A stretch of 64,000 bases of DNA from Sepiola atlantica (GCA_963556195.1 OY744525.1:22175218-22239217); one strand, 5' to 3'; positions 21,549-31,762 are shown, counted from the stretch's first letter. Numbers and translations: made by a program. The notes: generated by a model not told the origin, from the sequence alone.

Positions 21549-21897
21549 GGAGTATTAGAAGGCTATCACAATGCAAGAAATGGAAAAAATGTCCGCGTTG
21601 AGAAATAAGACAAAAACAAGTGACTTTGATTATATATTTTTTCTAAGACTTTTTTAATAATTTTTTTTTTATATATAGCAAATCTCACTTGATTGGGCAA
21701 GACTTCAACACAGATTACATCAGTGTTGAAGTCTTGCCTAATCAAGTAAGATTTGCTATATAGGAAAAAAAATTTTTTTTTTTAATTATTAAAAAAGTCT
21801 TAGAAAAAATATATAATCAAAGTCACTTGTGTTTGTCTTACTTCTCGACGCGGACATTTTTTCCATTTCTTACATTGTGATAGCCTTCTAATACTTC
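21549..21897. mobile_element. nearly perfect long palindrome, Pal1 family
   Basis: Arms of about 165-170 bp meet at a centre near 21722. GAGTATTAGAAGGCTATCAC at the left end is mirrored by GTGATAGCCTTCTAATACTT at the right end. The inner blocks CAAGTGACTTTGATTATAT, TTGGGCAAGACTTCAACAC and their inverses also pair. The spacer is about 15 bp. It shares its outer arms with 5879-6147 and is followed by (CT)n(TA)n. The arms differ by few substitutions, so this copy is younger than the 5.9-kb one or has been corrected by conversion. Confidence 0.8.
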
Positions 21898-22047
21898 TCT
21901 CTCTCTATATATATATAGTGATCTCTTACTTTAAAGTGGACAGATCTGAGAAAATGTTTGTATAGATTGGTGGACTGAATGTCATGCATCGACCGAGATT
22001 TATTTTTAGGCAAGCTGTACATGACAGAAACAAAACAAAACTGAAGG

Positions 22048-22190
22048 AAGTGGTTAACGACGTGGACTGAGGACCTGGGTGTGCCAGGTTCGAATCCAGC
22101 TTGTTCCACAGAAATACTTTCATCAAAAACCCACACCGGACCTTGTGTCTCACCTCCTGGAGAGGAGGTAAATAAAATAAATGGTATAAA
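22048..22190 (+). repeat. truncated tRNA-derived SINE with alternative 3' end
   Basis: The head lacks the A box but has GTGGTTAACGACGTGGACTG and the B-box GGTTCGAATCC (22088-22098), as in the 11.0-kb SINE. The 3' end differs from that copy: GGACCTTGTGTCTCACCTCC TGGAGAGGAGGTAA, then A-rich. That end matches the 3' end of the U2-derived SINE (reverse of 36630-36670). Confidence 0.65.
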
Positions 22191-22224
22191 ATGCACATTC
22201 TGCTAATGTAGCCTTGTGCCAGTC

Positions 22225-22575
22225 TAAACTTGGTAAGGTATGAATATTTACAGACCATAGAAGTGAAAGGTGGATGTATGGCTGAAAACCGAAGCAAAGG
22301 AACCCTTCCACCGTGCTTCGTCGGTAACTTGGTATTGGCAGGATTATGAATGCCTTACACGCTCGACGCCTCAGTTGGTTCAGCCATCTACTTGCATCAA
22401 CTTCATAACATGTCTTGATATTTCAGGAACCAGAGAGCATGATAGACTGATGAAGAATTGGCGAGAGTGTGATAGAAGAAATATAACTGCATGCAAGCTG
22501 ACTGATGTTAACCCTTTGGATCGGCCCTCATAGAGAGCAGGCATGAGACATTGTCTGGTGTTTCCCATCATAGAG
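22225..22575 (+). pseudogene. RTE-like LINE C-terminal fragment (RTE-B)
   Basis: Translation gives a decayed endonuclease/reverse-transcriptase C-terminus: 'QDYECLTRSTP', then 'GTREHDRLMKNWRECDR', 'ACKLTDVNPLDRPSW' and 'AGMRHC'. This corresponds to the family's 'GRPRK.W..C...D' and 'L.NVDP.DR..W..G.R' blocks. It differs from RTE-A. Frameshifts occur near 22270 and a stop near 22531. Confidence 0.5.
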
Positions 22576-22687
22576 TCTAGTTAATTCGCAGCACCATAAA
22601 TACCAAAACTGGATGATGAGGAAATATTTGTGAGGTTTCAGTTTGGGCAAAGTAAAAAAGTTCTTTGCAATCGACACCTATATCAGG

Positions 22688-22865
22688 AGATGATGGTGGT
22701 GAAGTGGATAATGACCTTGTTGTTCCAAGTCGAATCCAGTTGTTTCTATAACATCACTTTCATTTAAGGATGTTGGCAACCTTCATGGGGTTCCTTCTGT
22801 AAGTACCTGATTCTAGAAAGAATTAGGACAAACAAATGGCAACAACAAAATCATGCCAGTCAAAA
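22688..22865 (+). repeat. tRNA-derived SINE
   Basis: Diverged A box (TGGTGAAGTGG, about 22697-22707) and B box (AAGTCGAATCC, about 22728-22738); the interval is shortened by a deletion. The body GATGTTGGCAACCTTCATG, CTGTAAGTACC, ATTCTAGAAAGAATTAGG and AATGGCAACAACAAAATC matches 11095-11210. Confidence 0.65.
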
Positions 22866-23089
22866 ATGTCATATCATGCCTGTTAAGTTATATCCCTTTG
22901 TATTAAGATATAAGAGTTTTGTTCCTTTGTGATAAGTTTTTAGAGTGATCTCCCTTGCTTCTTGTTGTTGTTGGTTATTGACTAGGAAAACAAAGATATC
23001 GGTTCGGACAAATGGGCGTGTGTCTATGACTGGACTTATGTGATAAGTAAACTAACATTGAATTTACTTTAATTTTGTTACTTTGGTGA

Positions 23090-23665
23090 TCCCATTGGAG
23101 CACAGGGTGATGCATGTGCTAGTGTGAATGGAGTACGTTCAGGGAACTTCTGCTATTACTAACCAGCAGAGCGTCACCACTGTCGACAAAGGGAAGAGTC
23201 TATCAGGTATGTGTACGCAGTGATGATGATGTGTGAAAGTGAAACCCGGCCAGTGAGGGTTGAGGGCATGCGTTGCATAGAGAGAAATCCTATGAGAATG
23301 ATACTATGGATGTGTAATGTGAATCAAAGACAGGCTGAGATCTGATGACCTCAGATGAAGATTAAATCTGAACAGTAGAGGGAGATGTGTGCGCAAGAGT
23401 AGACTTTGATGGTGTCGCTAAATGGAAAGAATGGGTGAGAGTTCTTGTGTTAGTAGATGTAGAACAGTTGAGGTAGTAAGTTCAGTTTACAGAGGAAGGC
23501 CAAGGAAAACATGGGAGGAAGTGATAAAAATGGACTCGAGGGAAATCGGGATAAATAAAGACCTAGAAGAGATAGGTTACTTTGAAAGTCACTTTCTTAA
23601 AGCTCTCCAATTAATGCCAGCAGGTAAAAATGGACGTTAAACCGAATATGATGATTTTGATGATG
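23090..23665 (+). pseudogene. RTE-like LINE C-terminal region (RTE-A)
   Basis: Starts at the block GATCCCATTGGAGCACAGGG and runs through the 'GRPRKTWEEVIKMD' motif (23500-23535) to 'REIGINKDLEEIGYFESHFL', ending ACCGAATATGATGATTTTG. The last frame (23422-23640) is intact for 72 codons, the best-preserved C-terminus of the family here. Upstream frames are broken. The RT catalytic domain is absent (5' truncated). Confidence 0.7.
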
Positions 23666-23669
23666 ACGA

Positions 23670-23945
23670 CTTTTAACTGTATTATGTTAAGGGTCTGAGG
23701 ATGGTCATTGATATCTGTCATATTGTACTTAAATAATTCATATTGTATTGGTGAGTTTCGCAATAATATCAATGGGTCAACGTTCATGCCCGATATCTAT
23801 ACACAGTGAAAACAGTGTTTTGCTTTATTTTAAATTGAAAATTATAGTAATTAAAAAATAAGAATAAAAATGGTAATATGGTGTTCAAGGGTAGGAGGAG
23901 GAGTACACTGTTGTCCTCATTCACTTCCAGGCAATGATGGGTTGA
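23670..23945. other. no recognised feature
   Basis: AT-rich sequence between LINE and repeat copies. Confidence 0.3.
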
Positions 23946-23949
23946 CTTG

Positions 23950-24235
23950 CTGTACCGACCCGGTGTTGCCCAGGAGTTCTTTTACTTTGATTTTTTTTTT
24001 TTTACTATACCACTTTTTATCAATTTTTTTAATATATAAAGTTAAATTTCATTATTAATTGTTTGGAAATTAAATTATTAATCGAACCAAATTGTTATAA
24101 AACTTTTCGATTTATAAAATTATTGGACGTAAATATATAAAGTTAAATTTCATTATTAATTGTTTGGAAATTAAATTATTAATCGAAGCAAATGGTTATA
24201 AAACTTTTCGATTTATAAAATTATTGGATGTAAAT
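23950..24235 (+). repeat. ACCCGGTGTTGCCC-headed repeat with a 101-bp duplication
   Basis: The head (GTACCGACCCGGTGTTGCCC) matches that at 786. It is followed by a 101-bp unit present twice in tandem, at 24031-24131 and 24132-24235 (AATATATAAAGTTAAATTTC, AAACTTTTCGATTTATAAAA), nearly identical. The duplication must be recent relative to other repeats here. Confidence 0.7.
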
Positions 24236-24239
24236 AACT

Positions 24240-24830
24240 TCCAAACCTTTTCAGTCTTTTAATACATGAAGATTTGCTAAGAACTTTAAAGCCGGAAATG
24301 ACGTTCTATTCGACAATTTCAAATTCTGTTAACAAACGATTAAAATGGCTGACTTGTTTATGAAGAAACGGAAATGCATTCCGGTAGGTTTTATTTACTG
24401 ATTAAATTCTTGAATAGAATTTTTATAATTGGTCACACAATTTGATTAATATAGAGACCCATATACACTAATGTATTTCCAAAGCCCTCCTCTTTTCAGC
24501 CAATGTCTTTTATAACTTTCCACATGAAATCTGCAAATGTTTTGACAGTTGTACACGGGCAGTATTTAATACCACAGTTGGACTACCAATGTTTAGATAT
24601 ATCGGTGTGTACTTGTTATACACTCGAATATTTAAGCCATATAACATTTCAAACCCGATCCACATATAGACTGCTACAGTCCAGCGTGTCACGGACGCGA
24701 TGTTTGAATGTCATCGCAGACGTGATGCGCGCGCACACGTACACACTAAAAAAAGAACGGATGTTCGTGAAATGCGTCCATTCAAAGTGTACATTTAGTA
24801 ACTGGCAGAGCCTCTCAAAGATATGTGGAC
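24240..24830. other. no recognised feature; one 135-codon open frame
   Basis: A forward frame at 24503-24910 is open for 135 codons, but it has no recognisable domain, ends inside a tandem repeat, and has a codon pattern that looks random. Not called as a gene. Confidence 0.3.
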
Positions 24831-24834
24831 CTAT

Positions 24835-25830
24835 CCAAAAATACTATTTCAAACTTCAGCGTGACAGAACAAAAAAAAATGCTGTTTTAAATTTAAGAGT
24901 GACAGATTGACAGTCGGATATAGATGCATGGATAAGTCTGAAAATGCGATTTGAATCTTAAGCATGACAGACAAAAAAAGAAATGCTTTTTCCAACTTAT
25001 GTCTGATAGAACTACAAAGAAAATGCTATTTCAAATTTAAGCATGATAGACAAAAGAAAATGCTATTTAAAATGTATGCACAACAGAAAAAAGAAAATGC
25101 TATTTAAACATGATGGACTAAAAAAAATTCTATTTCAACTTTAGCCGTGACAGACTCCACAAATACTATTTCAAAATTATACCTGATAAACCAGCAAAAA
25201 CATTTTATTCAAAATTTAAGTATCACAGACAAAAACGATGCTATTTCAAACTTATACCTGATAGATCTACAAAAGAAAATTCTATTTCAACTTTAGCCGT
25301 GACAGACTCCACAAATACTATTTCAAAATTATACCTGATAAACCAGCAAAAACATTTTATTCAAAATTTAAGTATCACAGACAAAAACGATGCTATTTCA
25401 AACTTATACCTGATAGATCTACAAAAGAAAATTCTATTTCAACTTTAGCCGTGACAGACTCCACAAATACTATTTCAAAATTATACCTGATAAACCAGCA
25501 AAAACATTTTATTCAAAATTTAAGTATCACAGACAAAAACGATGCTATTTCAAACTTATACCTGATAGATCTACAAAAGAAAATTCTATTTCAACTTTAG
25601 CCGTGACAGACTCCACAAATACTATTTCAAAATTATACCTGATAAACCAGCAAAAACATTTTATTCAAAATTTAAGTATCACAGACAAAAACGATGCTAT
25701 TTCAAACTTATACCTGATAGATCTACAAAAGAAAATTCTATTTCAACTTTAGCCGTGACAGACTCCACAAATACTATTTCAAAATTATACCTGATAAACC
25801 AGCAAAAACATGTTATTTCTAATTTAATGG
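24835..25830 (+). repeat. satellite-like array with 152-bp higher-order unit
   Basis: Loose ~30-bp units (TGCTATTTCAAA..AAGC.TGA.AGAC) from 24835 to 25125 give way to a precise 152-bp unit. The block TCTATTTCAACTTTAGCCGT starts at 25129, 25281, 25433, 25585 and 25737. Each 152-bp unit consists of about five diverged ~30-bp subunits. Adjacent copies look virtually identical, so amplification was recent. Confidence 0.9.
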
Positions 25831-26410
25831 TGACAGACTGACCAATTGCAGAGAACCTCTTATATAGATTCTTTGATGTATCTAAAATAAGTTACATCCA
25901 TTCAATCTGCGCGTTACCTATGAAAAACGCTATTTTCAAAGTTCAAACTTAAGCGTGGCAGACGGATCGACAAAGCCTCCCACGGGGATGCGAAGACAAC
26001 TACCCCGCCCCTAAAAAAACTATCCATCTTGCAGCAGGGTTGTGCTTCCATGTCTATGGACAGTGGCCATACTGCCCCCCCCCCCCACAAGCCTCAACAA
26101 TAGCCATTCCCTATAAACAGCCAAGCCTGCCTACCTATGCATGCTGGGATTTGGGTTATTACCCTTTGAGGGGGGGGGGGGCGGAGTGTAAGAGATTTGC
26201 AAAATAAAAAAATATATATAAAGTAACATTGCTTTTTTAGCCACAAAAAAAAAGGAAATTATATATTTTTTTGGTTTTATTTCGCTTTTTTTGGCCTTTA
26301 TTGTTTCCAGTCAAATTATTTTATATCTAAAATGACATTTGCAAGGAAAAGTTAAAAAATTTATACACATCACTCACGAAATTTTATATTTATTATATAA
26401 AAGACATATA
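25831..26410. other. no recognised gene
   Basis: One more CTATTTTCAAAGTTCAAACT-type unit lies near 25930. C and G runs are at 26077-26088 and 26170-26181. (TA)n at about 26400-26415 borders the next element. Confidence 0.35.
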
Positions 26411-26416
26411 TATATA

Positions 26417-26877
26417 CAGTGAACTCCCGCTATTCGCGGATTCACCATTCGCGGTTCCACAAATTTGTGGATTTTTAGCATAAGCATTGACTTAACATTT
26501 TCTTCATCAATTCGGTAGAACTTACAAACATGATAATAATTTAAGTCTAACTTTTGCCAATATGACAAAAAATGCAATTAAAAAACGTTAATTATTCCGT
26601 AGGATTCATATTAAATGCGGCTCATACAAAAGCATTGGTATTCCAGATTTTCGTGAACTTTATACGAAACTGAAATATTTTTAAAAATTTAAAAATCAAC
26701 TTGCAAGCAGAAACAGCTAATTTATGCTAATTTGTTGGTTTTCATGCGAAAAACATATGCTAATGTACAAAAACATGATTTTTAGTGAACCTTGACGTAT
26801 CAAAACCTATTCGCAGATTTTTGCTATTCGCGGGAGTGTCTGGAACGTAAGCCCTGTGAATACCGGGGGCCCTACTG
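26417..26877. mobile_element. pogo/Tigger-like MITE
   Basis: Left end CAGTGAACTCCCGCTATTCG, right end CGAATAGC..-type inverse with GGGGGCCCTACTG. Both ends carry the 'ATTCGCGG' phrase typical of pogo/Tigger (Tc1/mariner superfamily) derivatives, and the element lies between TA dinucleotides. The inverted ends are imperfect beyond about 25 bp. The 460-bp interior has no transposase, so it is non-autonomous. Confidence 0.6.
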
Positions 26878-26884
26878 TATATAC

Positions 26885-26940
26885 TAGGAAAAATGTGACC
26901 CGTTGGGTTACCCATTGAGCTCAGGTTAGATTGTTTGAAT
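26885..26940 (+). repeat. GTGACCCGTTGGGTTAC-headed repeat start
   Basis: A small hairpin head (GTGACCC..GGGTTAC) followed by GCTCAGGTTAGATTGTTTGA, as at 10380-10425. It looks like the start of the element whose remainder lies at 27395-27890, separated by SINE-body sequence. Confidence 0.45.
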
Positions 26941-26944
26941 CAGA

Positions 26945-27335
26945 AAAAGGCGGCTGGCAATAAACCAACCCTCTCCCACATGAGGAGGTAATGCCTGTGA
27001 GGATGGCCTCCTAGCATCGAACTAAACCATACCTATTTTAGACAGAATGGTCAGATTCCTTGCGAATTAGAATGTGCGGACGATTCCTTTTATTTACGTG
27101 TCTCCAACATCAGTAAGATGTAACACAATGTCAGTTTAATGTGTGTGGGGGGAGGGACGCCCCCCCCCCCCCTGATGGACACGCTGAAAATGTCTAAAAG
27201 TAGCCATGAACGAATTCGTCGGCATACCCTGGCGATAGGAAATACGTTTCCTTCTTAAGGAGAAAGTAATACCTGTGCGGCTGGCTGGCCTCAAATAGAA
27301 CCCTAACACCTCATTCAAACAGAGAAAGATCTGCC
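26945..27335 (-). repeat. two fragments of the U2-SINE body
   Basis: 26945-27035 (GCAATAAACCAACCC, GGAGGTAATGCCTGTGAGGA) and 27175-27335 (TTCGTCGGCATACCCTGGCG, GGAGAAAGTAATACC) both match parts of 50105-50230, the body of the U2 snRNA-headed SINE, in the same relative orientation. The U2 head itself is missing from both. Confidence 0.5.
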
Positions 27336-27394
27336 AAGAGAGAAGACAATCTTTAGGTGCCAAGAATTCTGTTGGCTAGTATAAAAAAAATATG

Positions 27395-27895
27395 AGTTTG
27401 TAAAGCTAGTTAAATATAAAAAAATAGACAAAATCCCAAATTAGTCGCTTTCTGCTCGCTATATCTCCCACTCCTTCTCCTCTCGGCTACAGGTTAAATA
27501 TTTTCATTACTTTTGTTTATAATGAACTATTCCAATTCTTTTTATTCTTCTCTTTCTTTATTACGTTCAACTACTGAGAGAGAAAGAGAGAGAGAGAGAG
27601 TTAGTTACAAAAGCGAGAGTGATAACAAGAGAGAAGTGGGTGGGGGGTGCACACAACAGTGAGAGAGGAAGCTGATAGACTGAAACTTAGAGACAAATCG
27701 CTTGGCGAGTTAATTGCAAATTAATGAACAATTGAAATGGATTTTTTTTTCAAGCATAACTCAATCCCCAAACCAAAGAATATTTCGGTATGCATGTTGT
27801 GTTATTAAAATATATAAGAAAAGTAACGTTAGGGAAATAAACGTAGATTAAGTCAACTTTAGTATAATAATAGATATATACATTCGACGAACCGT
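27395..27895. repeat. Rep3-related element, reverse Rep3 end
   Basis: CTTTCTGCTCGCTATATC, TATAATGAACTATTCC and a (GA)n run at 27580-27600 match 10480-10650. The part 27695-27890 is the reverse of 7675-7790 (CATAACTCAATCCC, GCATGTTGTGTTATTAAA, ACTTTAGTATAATAATAG). Ends near CCGTTGGGTCAG. Confidence 0.55.
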
Positions 27896-27899
27896 GCCC

Positions 27900-28155
27900 C
27901 GTTGGGTCAGTATTTGTTACATCTATCAATATACTACTAAAACTGGATCTTGTTTGTTTGTCCCAGGGCACACTGGATGACGTCACAAAGGGAGATAAAA
28001 CTATCATACATTCTTTATGACTTTTTTTTATATGAAAAGGCGATCAAACTTCTTTTATTATACCAAAAAACAATCTGTGAAACACAAACAATGATAGTCA
28101 AATAAAATATTGAGAAGGAAAATGAGGAGGAAAATGATAATTAATTAATAAAATG
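27900..28155. other. no recognised feature
   Basis: AT-rich, with GGATGACGTCACAAAGGGAG near 27973. A 30-bp run of such sequence is common in transposable-element ends, but no partner is visible here. Confidence 0.3.
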
Positions 28156-28159
28156 TCCA

Positions 28160-28545
28160 TCTTCGAAACCAACATGCACGCATCAGGAAGTTTCATCGAA
28201 TGTCCTTCTGGTTTGGCAGGCCGAGAGCAGGCTCAAGGCATTTCCACAAATAATAGCAACAGAGAGGCGCTCGTAAAGCCAAGTCAATCCACGATGGTCT
28301 CCGGTGTGGTGCATCATTAATTAACCAAGGCTGCCAAAGAAGTCGTGCATGACGGGCCGATTACTCCACTCGTCTCCACAGCAATCGGTTGAAACACAAA
28401 TCTGTCGAGAAGACCGATATATTTTGACCGCTTGCGGCTTTCTGCTGATGCTGCCCAGGGTTTGTTGCAAATTCCATCACTGACGAGGGCACAAAAGTGT
28501 CGACACAAGTCGCATCCCATATATGTGACTAGCCATTTGCAAAGG
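28160..28545 (-). pseudogene. LINE polyprotein C-terminal fragment
   Basis: The reverse frame 28520-28317 gives 'ASAESRKRSKYIGLLDRFVF' then 'QPIAVETSGVIGPSC'. After a frameshift near 28315, 'TGDHRGLTWLYERLSVAII' and 'GNALSLLSA' follow. This is the conserved C-terminal region downstream of RT in many animal retroelement proteins (pattern 'ESRKRAKY..L...F.P.AVET.G..GP' then 'RTGD.R....L.QRLSVAI.RGNA'). It is GC-richer than its surroundings. The RT itself is not present. Confidence 0.6.
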
Positions 28546-28744
28546 GAAACACCGTCAGGCGATCAGGTCGAGGCCAGATATGATCCATTTTTAAGTTTAT
28601 ATATTCAAAAAAAGCTTTTAATCATTCATACACAAAGAAAACAAAGCAGTTTAAATTCCTAGCGAAACTAACTAGATCCACATATTGCAGACTTTGAACT
28701 TGTACAAGCCGACTTGCTGCTGGAAAATTCATTATTTCTTTCTT

Positions 28745-28948
28745 GATAATAATCCCTAATTACTTGCCTCCCCACGAGGGCAGAGTTAGACACAAGCTCG
28801 TTTTTTAATGCGGGGGGAACATCCAGCTCCCTAAAAGAGGGAACTCTGGATTAGGAGAAAAATAAAAATTGCCTCAGTTTAGAAGGATCTCTCCTTCACT
28901 GACCGAGTGCAGAAAAGATGAAGTGTAGTATCAGAACAGATTCTACGC
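28745..28948 (-). repeat. U2 snRNA-derived SINE, 5' truncated
   Basis: In reverse: the U2-like AGAATCTGTTCTGATACTAC at the top, then the body CTTTTCTGCACTCGGTCAGT, CTTCTAAACTGAGGCAATTT, CAGAGTTCCC, and the 3' end GTGTCTAACTCTGCCCTCGT GGGGAGGCAAG. It matches 36630-36830 closely over about 190 bp but lacks the first ~30 bp of the U2 head. Confidence 0.7.
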
Positions 28949-28962
28949 TTAATCTATGTGTA

Positions 28963-29040
28963 GTTTTATTCTTAGTATCGCCTGTAGTAAGGATTGAACC
29001 TTCAACCTCCAGACGACTGTCACTTAGAAATCCAATTCGG
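28963..29040 (-). repeat. truncated tRNA-type SINE (second type)
   Basis: TTTTATTCTTAGTATCGCCT and GTAAGGATTGAACCTTCAAC match 31926-31975 almost base for base. Only the B-box half is present. Confidence 0.55.
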
Positions 29041-29044
29041 ACGA

Positions 29045-29795
29045 GAATCATTGGCCTGATGGGTTCTAATTGAGAGCTGATTGGTCGGATCAGTGACCAT
29101 TAGTGGACGCCACAGAAGAGTTCTACCTTTATATGAAAGTATGAAAAGAAAAGATATTTCTTTTGAAGAAATAAAAAGAATATGATTGATTGAAGAAAGC
29201 AGAAATGGATCAAAGGAAATTTGAATGCAATTTTTTATTGAAAATGTAAAGTAATAAATGTATTAATAGATGAGTAATAAGAATTAATAGAAAAGCTAAC
29301 ATTTCCATAAGTAAATTCTTTAACGATACTTCGGAACTGGTTTCTTAAATGCTTTTTTAGTAGTAGTAGTAGTAGTAGTATTATTATTATTCTTATTATT
29401 ATTATTGTCATTATTAAAATATAGCTGAAGTACCCGTTTATCAATCATTCAATTTTATTGGCAAAAATAAAAATATCCAAGTGCAGCAAGCCATGTAAAA
29501 AGACAGTTAAAAGATATTGCATCTATATACCGTCTGAAGGTTTGTTCGATGCAACTTTAAACTTGGATATGGTAGGCTGTTTCAGGGAACATAAACACAG
29601 ACAGAGAATGCTTCCTTTCTTCTGTCGAAAGGAAAATGACGATGGTACATCTTCCACGGGACTAAGTGTTGGAGTGAAAAACTGATGTTTTTGTAGATGT
29701 GACAATGGTTCGAAAATAAAATTGAAAAGCATGGTCCCCCTTTTTTTTTTTTTCTTTTCATTCATTTGCTGGGGACGGGGCATTCTTCCAAATGC
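29045..29795. other. no recognised gene
   Basis: (AGT)n(ATT)n lies at 29359-29405. A 75-codon forward frame (29458-29685) has no recognisable domain. A T run is at 29741-29753. Confidence 0.35.
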
Positions 29796-29799
29796 CATA

Positions 29800-30322
29800 C
29801 GATCACCCGCTATTTACAGACTCCAACCGAGAGCTTTTTTCAGGATTCTGGCTGTTCCTTGAGTGCAGTTGTTTGGATTTCTCTTGCACTTGGTTCACCA
29901 GGTTATGGCGAGTGTAAAATGCAATAAATTTGGGCAATTTGGGGCATTTTTGACCCCCCTTTGACCCCCTGGGGGCGCGAACCAGAATTTTTCTGAGGTC
30001 AAGGATGCTCATTTTATATCCAGAACAATTGCCTCTATATTTTGGCCAAGTTTCAGAAAAATTGAATGGATGGATCAAACGTTATGAGAGAAAAGGGTCA
30101 TTTTTTGCCATTTTAGGACCTTTTGACCCCCTAGGGGGCTAACCAGATTTTTTTTCAAAAATTGGAGAATGTCACTTTCTAACCTGACCAAAGTTACAGC
30201 TTCATGCAAAATTTCAGAGAAACTCAATGGATGGTTGCGGAGAAAAATTCGGACAGACGGACATGCCTCAAAACATAAGTCCCCCGATTTTATAAATCGG
30301 GAGACCAAAAACTTTGTGCACA
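29800..30322. repeat. repeat with two diverged TTTTGACCCCCT units and hairpin end
   Basis: Two units of about 170 bp (29940-30100, 30110-30270) share TTTTGACCCCCTxGGGGGC, AACCAGA.TTTTT and TTCAGA.AAA.T.AATGGATGG. It ends GGACAGACGGACATGCC then CCCGATTTTATAAATCGGGA, a hairpin. Such GGACAGACGGAC plus hairpin ends are seen in invertebrate interspersed repeats; the class is unknown to me. Confidence 0.5.
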
Positions 30323-30324
30323 AG

Positions 30325-30571
30325 AAGTGTAAGACAACGGAGACAGACGCGAAACTCAGATGTGAACAAAATATATCTGGATGGTGAAGCTATTGAGGTT
30401 GTCAAAGTTGTGTGACCTAGATGATACCGTTGGAGTACACAGGAGGAGATGGAGTAAGTTCAGGGAATTTGCATGTAGTGTGATAAAGAATGGAAGTGAA
30501 AGCTGGGCCAGTGAGGGTTGAGGACACGCGTTGCATGGAGAGAAATGATATGAGAATAATATGATGGGTGT
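30325..30571 (+). pseudogene. RTE-like LINE (RTE-A), 5' piece, interrupted by an LTR
   Basis: AAGAAGTGTAAGACAACGGAG, GATGGAGTAAGTTCAGGGAA, GAGGGTTGAGGACACGCGTT and GAGAGAAATGATATGAGAAT match 16176-16470. The element is interrupted at 'GATGGGTGT' and resumes at 31763. Confidence 0.7.
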
Positions 30572-31758
30572 TGTTACAAAATGTAGGGAGAGCTATCAGG
30601 ATTCGAACTCACGACTCCGGTTTACGGAGAGAGATGGGATTCATTTTTGCATATTTATACACGACCGAGAAATTATCATAATGCGACTCGAATGACGTCA
30701 GAAAAAGAGAGATAAAAAGAGAGAGTGAAGACAAAAACTTTAGCCACACGCGAAGTCGCATGCGAAGTTAACTGTCGTCAGGAAGTTAACGAAAAACAGA
30801 GGACGAAGGATGCCGGCAAGGAAGTATGTTAGCTGCCGGGTTAAGACGGACATATTTTGAGGACAACTATAGTCAGTCTTCTCGAGTACCTCTGCGCTGA
30901 ACGGGGAAGAAATGAACAACCGTCGACAAGAAAGTCGCGAGGAAAGGCAGGGGCCTTTTGTAAATGGAATTTGAAGATGGAATTATAGCCGCCCTCGGCT
31001 CGGGCGAGAGAGCCTGTTGAAAATGGAATTATAGCCGCCCTCGGCTCGGGCGAGAGAGCCTGTTGAAAATGGAATTATAGCCACCCTCGGCTCGGGCGAG
31101 ACGACCCGCTGAACTAAGCGGAGAAAAATCTTGAAGATGGAATTATAGCCGCCCTCGGCTCGGGCGAGACGACCCGCTGAACTAAGCGGAGAAAAAGTAA
31201 CCAGCCAGGAATTGTTTTTCCTGAGAAAGAAATGTATTTCAAAACTACATGTGCAAGGAGGTACGGCTACGACGACATGCCGGAAATATCTACTCTAAAT
31301 CAAACATTGCATCCAGTTGTAAGTAACAACCTGAATATCTCTTCTCGGACATTCGCCCCTAGGGCTGTTATATATGTGTATGTTTTTGTGTGGAAATGAA
31401 TTCTGCTACTATAGGGATAGGATAGACAACCCCCCCTCTTCTTAAGAATATACTTTTGTTTTGATGTTTTATTTCGTTTTGTTTTATAGATACACTCCCC
31501 TTTTTTCTAGTATACAGTTTCATTAAATAAATGAATATAAAATTTAAATCCTAAAGTCTTTTGTCGTTTCTTCGTATCTTTTGTCTGTTTCCTGACGGTA
31601 TTTTATATTGGAGAAATCCCCATCCCATATCACGTTTTATTTGAACCTGGGATAATACGAGCCACTCCGGACTTTTTTTAAAACTTTTTTTTAAAACTTT
31701 TTTTTGATCATTGTCACGTGATGTCTTTCGGTGGTCCCGACCGGCGGCATTCGTGACA
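30572..31758 (+). mobile_element. candidate solo LTR (Gypsy-like) with 4-bp target duplication
   Basis: Starts TGTTACAAAATGTAGGGAGA and ends CGGCATTCGTGACA, giving the TG..CA ends of a retroviral-type LTR with imperfect short inverted termini (TGTTAC/GTGACA). It is flanked by GTGT at 30568-30571 and 31759-31762. Removing the insert and one GTGT restores the RTE-A sequence GATGGGTGTGTAATG exactly in register with 16471-16485. It has an AATAAA signal near 31526. No coding capacity or second LTR, so it most likely arose by LTR-LTR recombination. The internal GC-rich tandem units are listed separately. Confidence 0.7.
30971..31195 (+). repeat. GC-rich tandem units inside the LTR
   Basis: Four units begin ATGGAATTATAGCC at 30977, 31023, 31069 and 31137, each with the inverted-repeat core GCCCTCGGCTCGGGC. 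Spacing is 46, 46 and 68 bp; the last two units also share GACCCGCTGAACTAAGCGGA, another hairpin. They could be promoter/enhancer repeats in the U3 part of the LTR (inference). Confidence 0.8.
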
Positions 31759-31762
31759 GTGT

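Noticed and set aside
24503..24910. 135-codon open frame as a gene
   Set aside because: No domain, ends inside a tandem repeat, codon use looks random; length is possible by chance in 64 kb.
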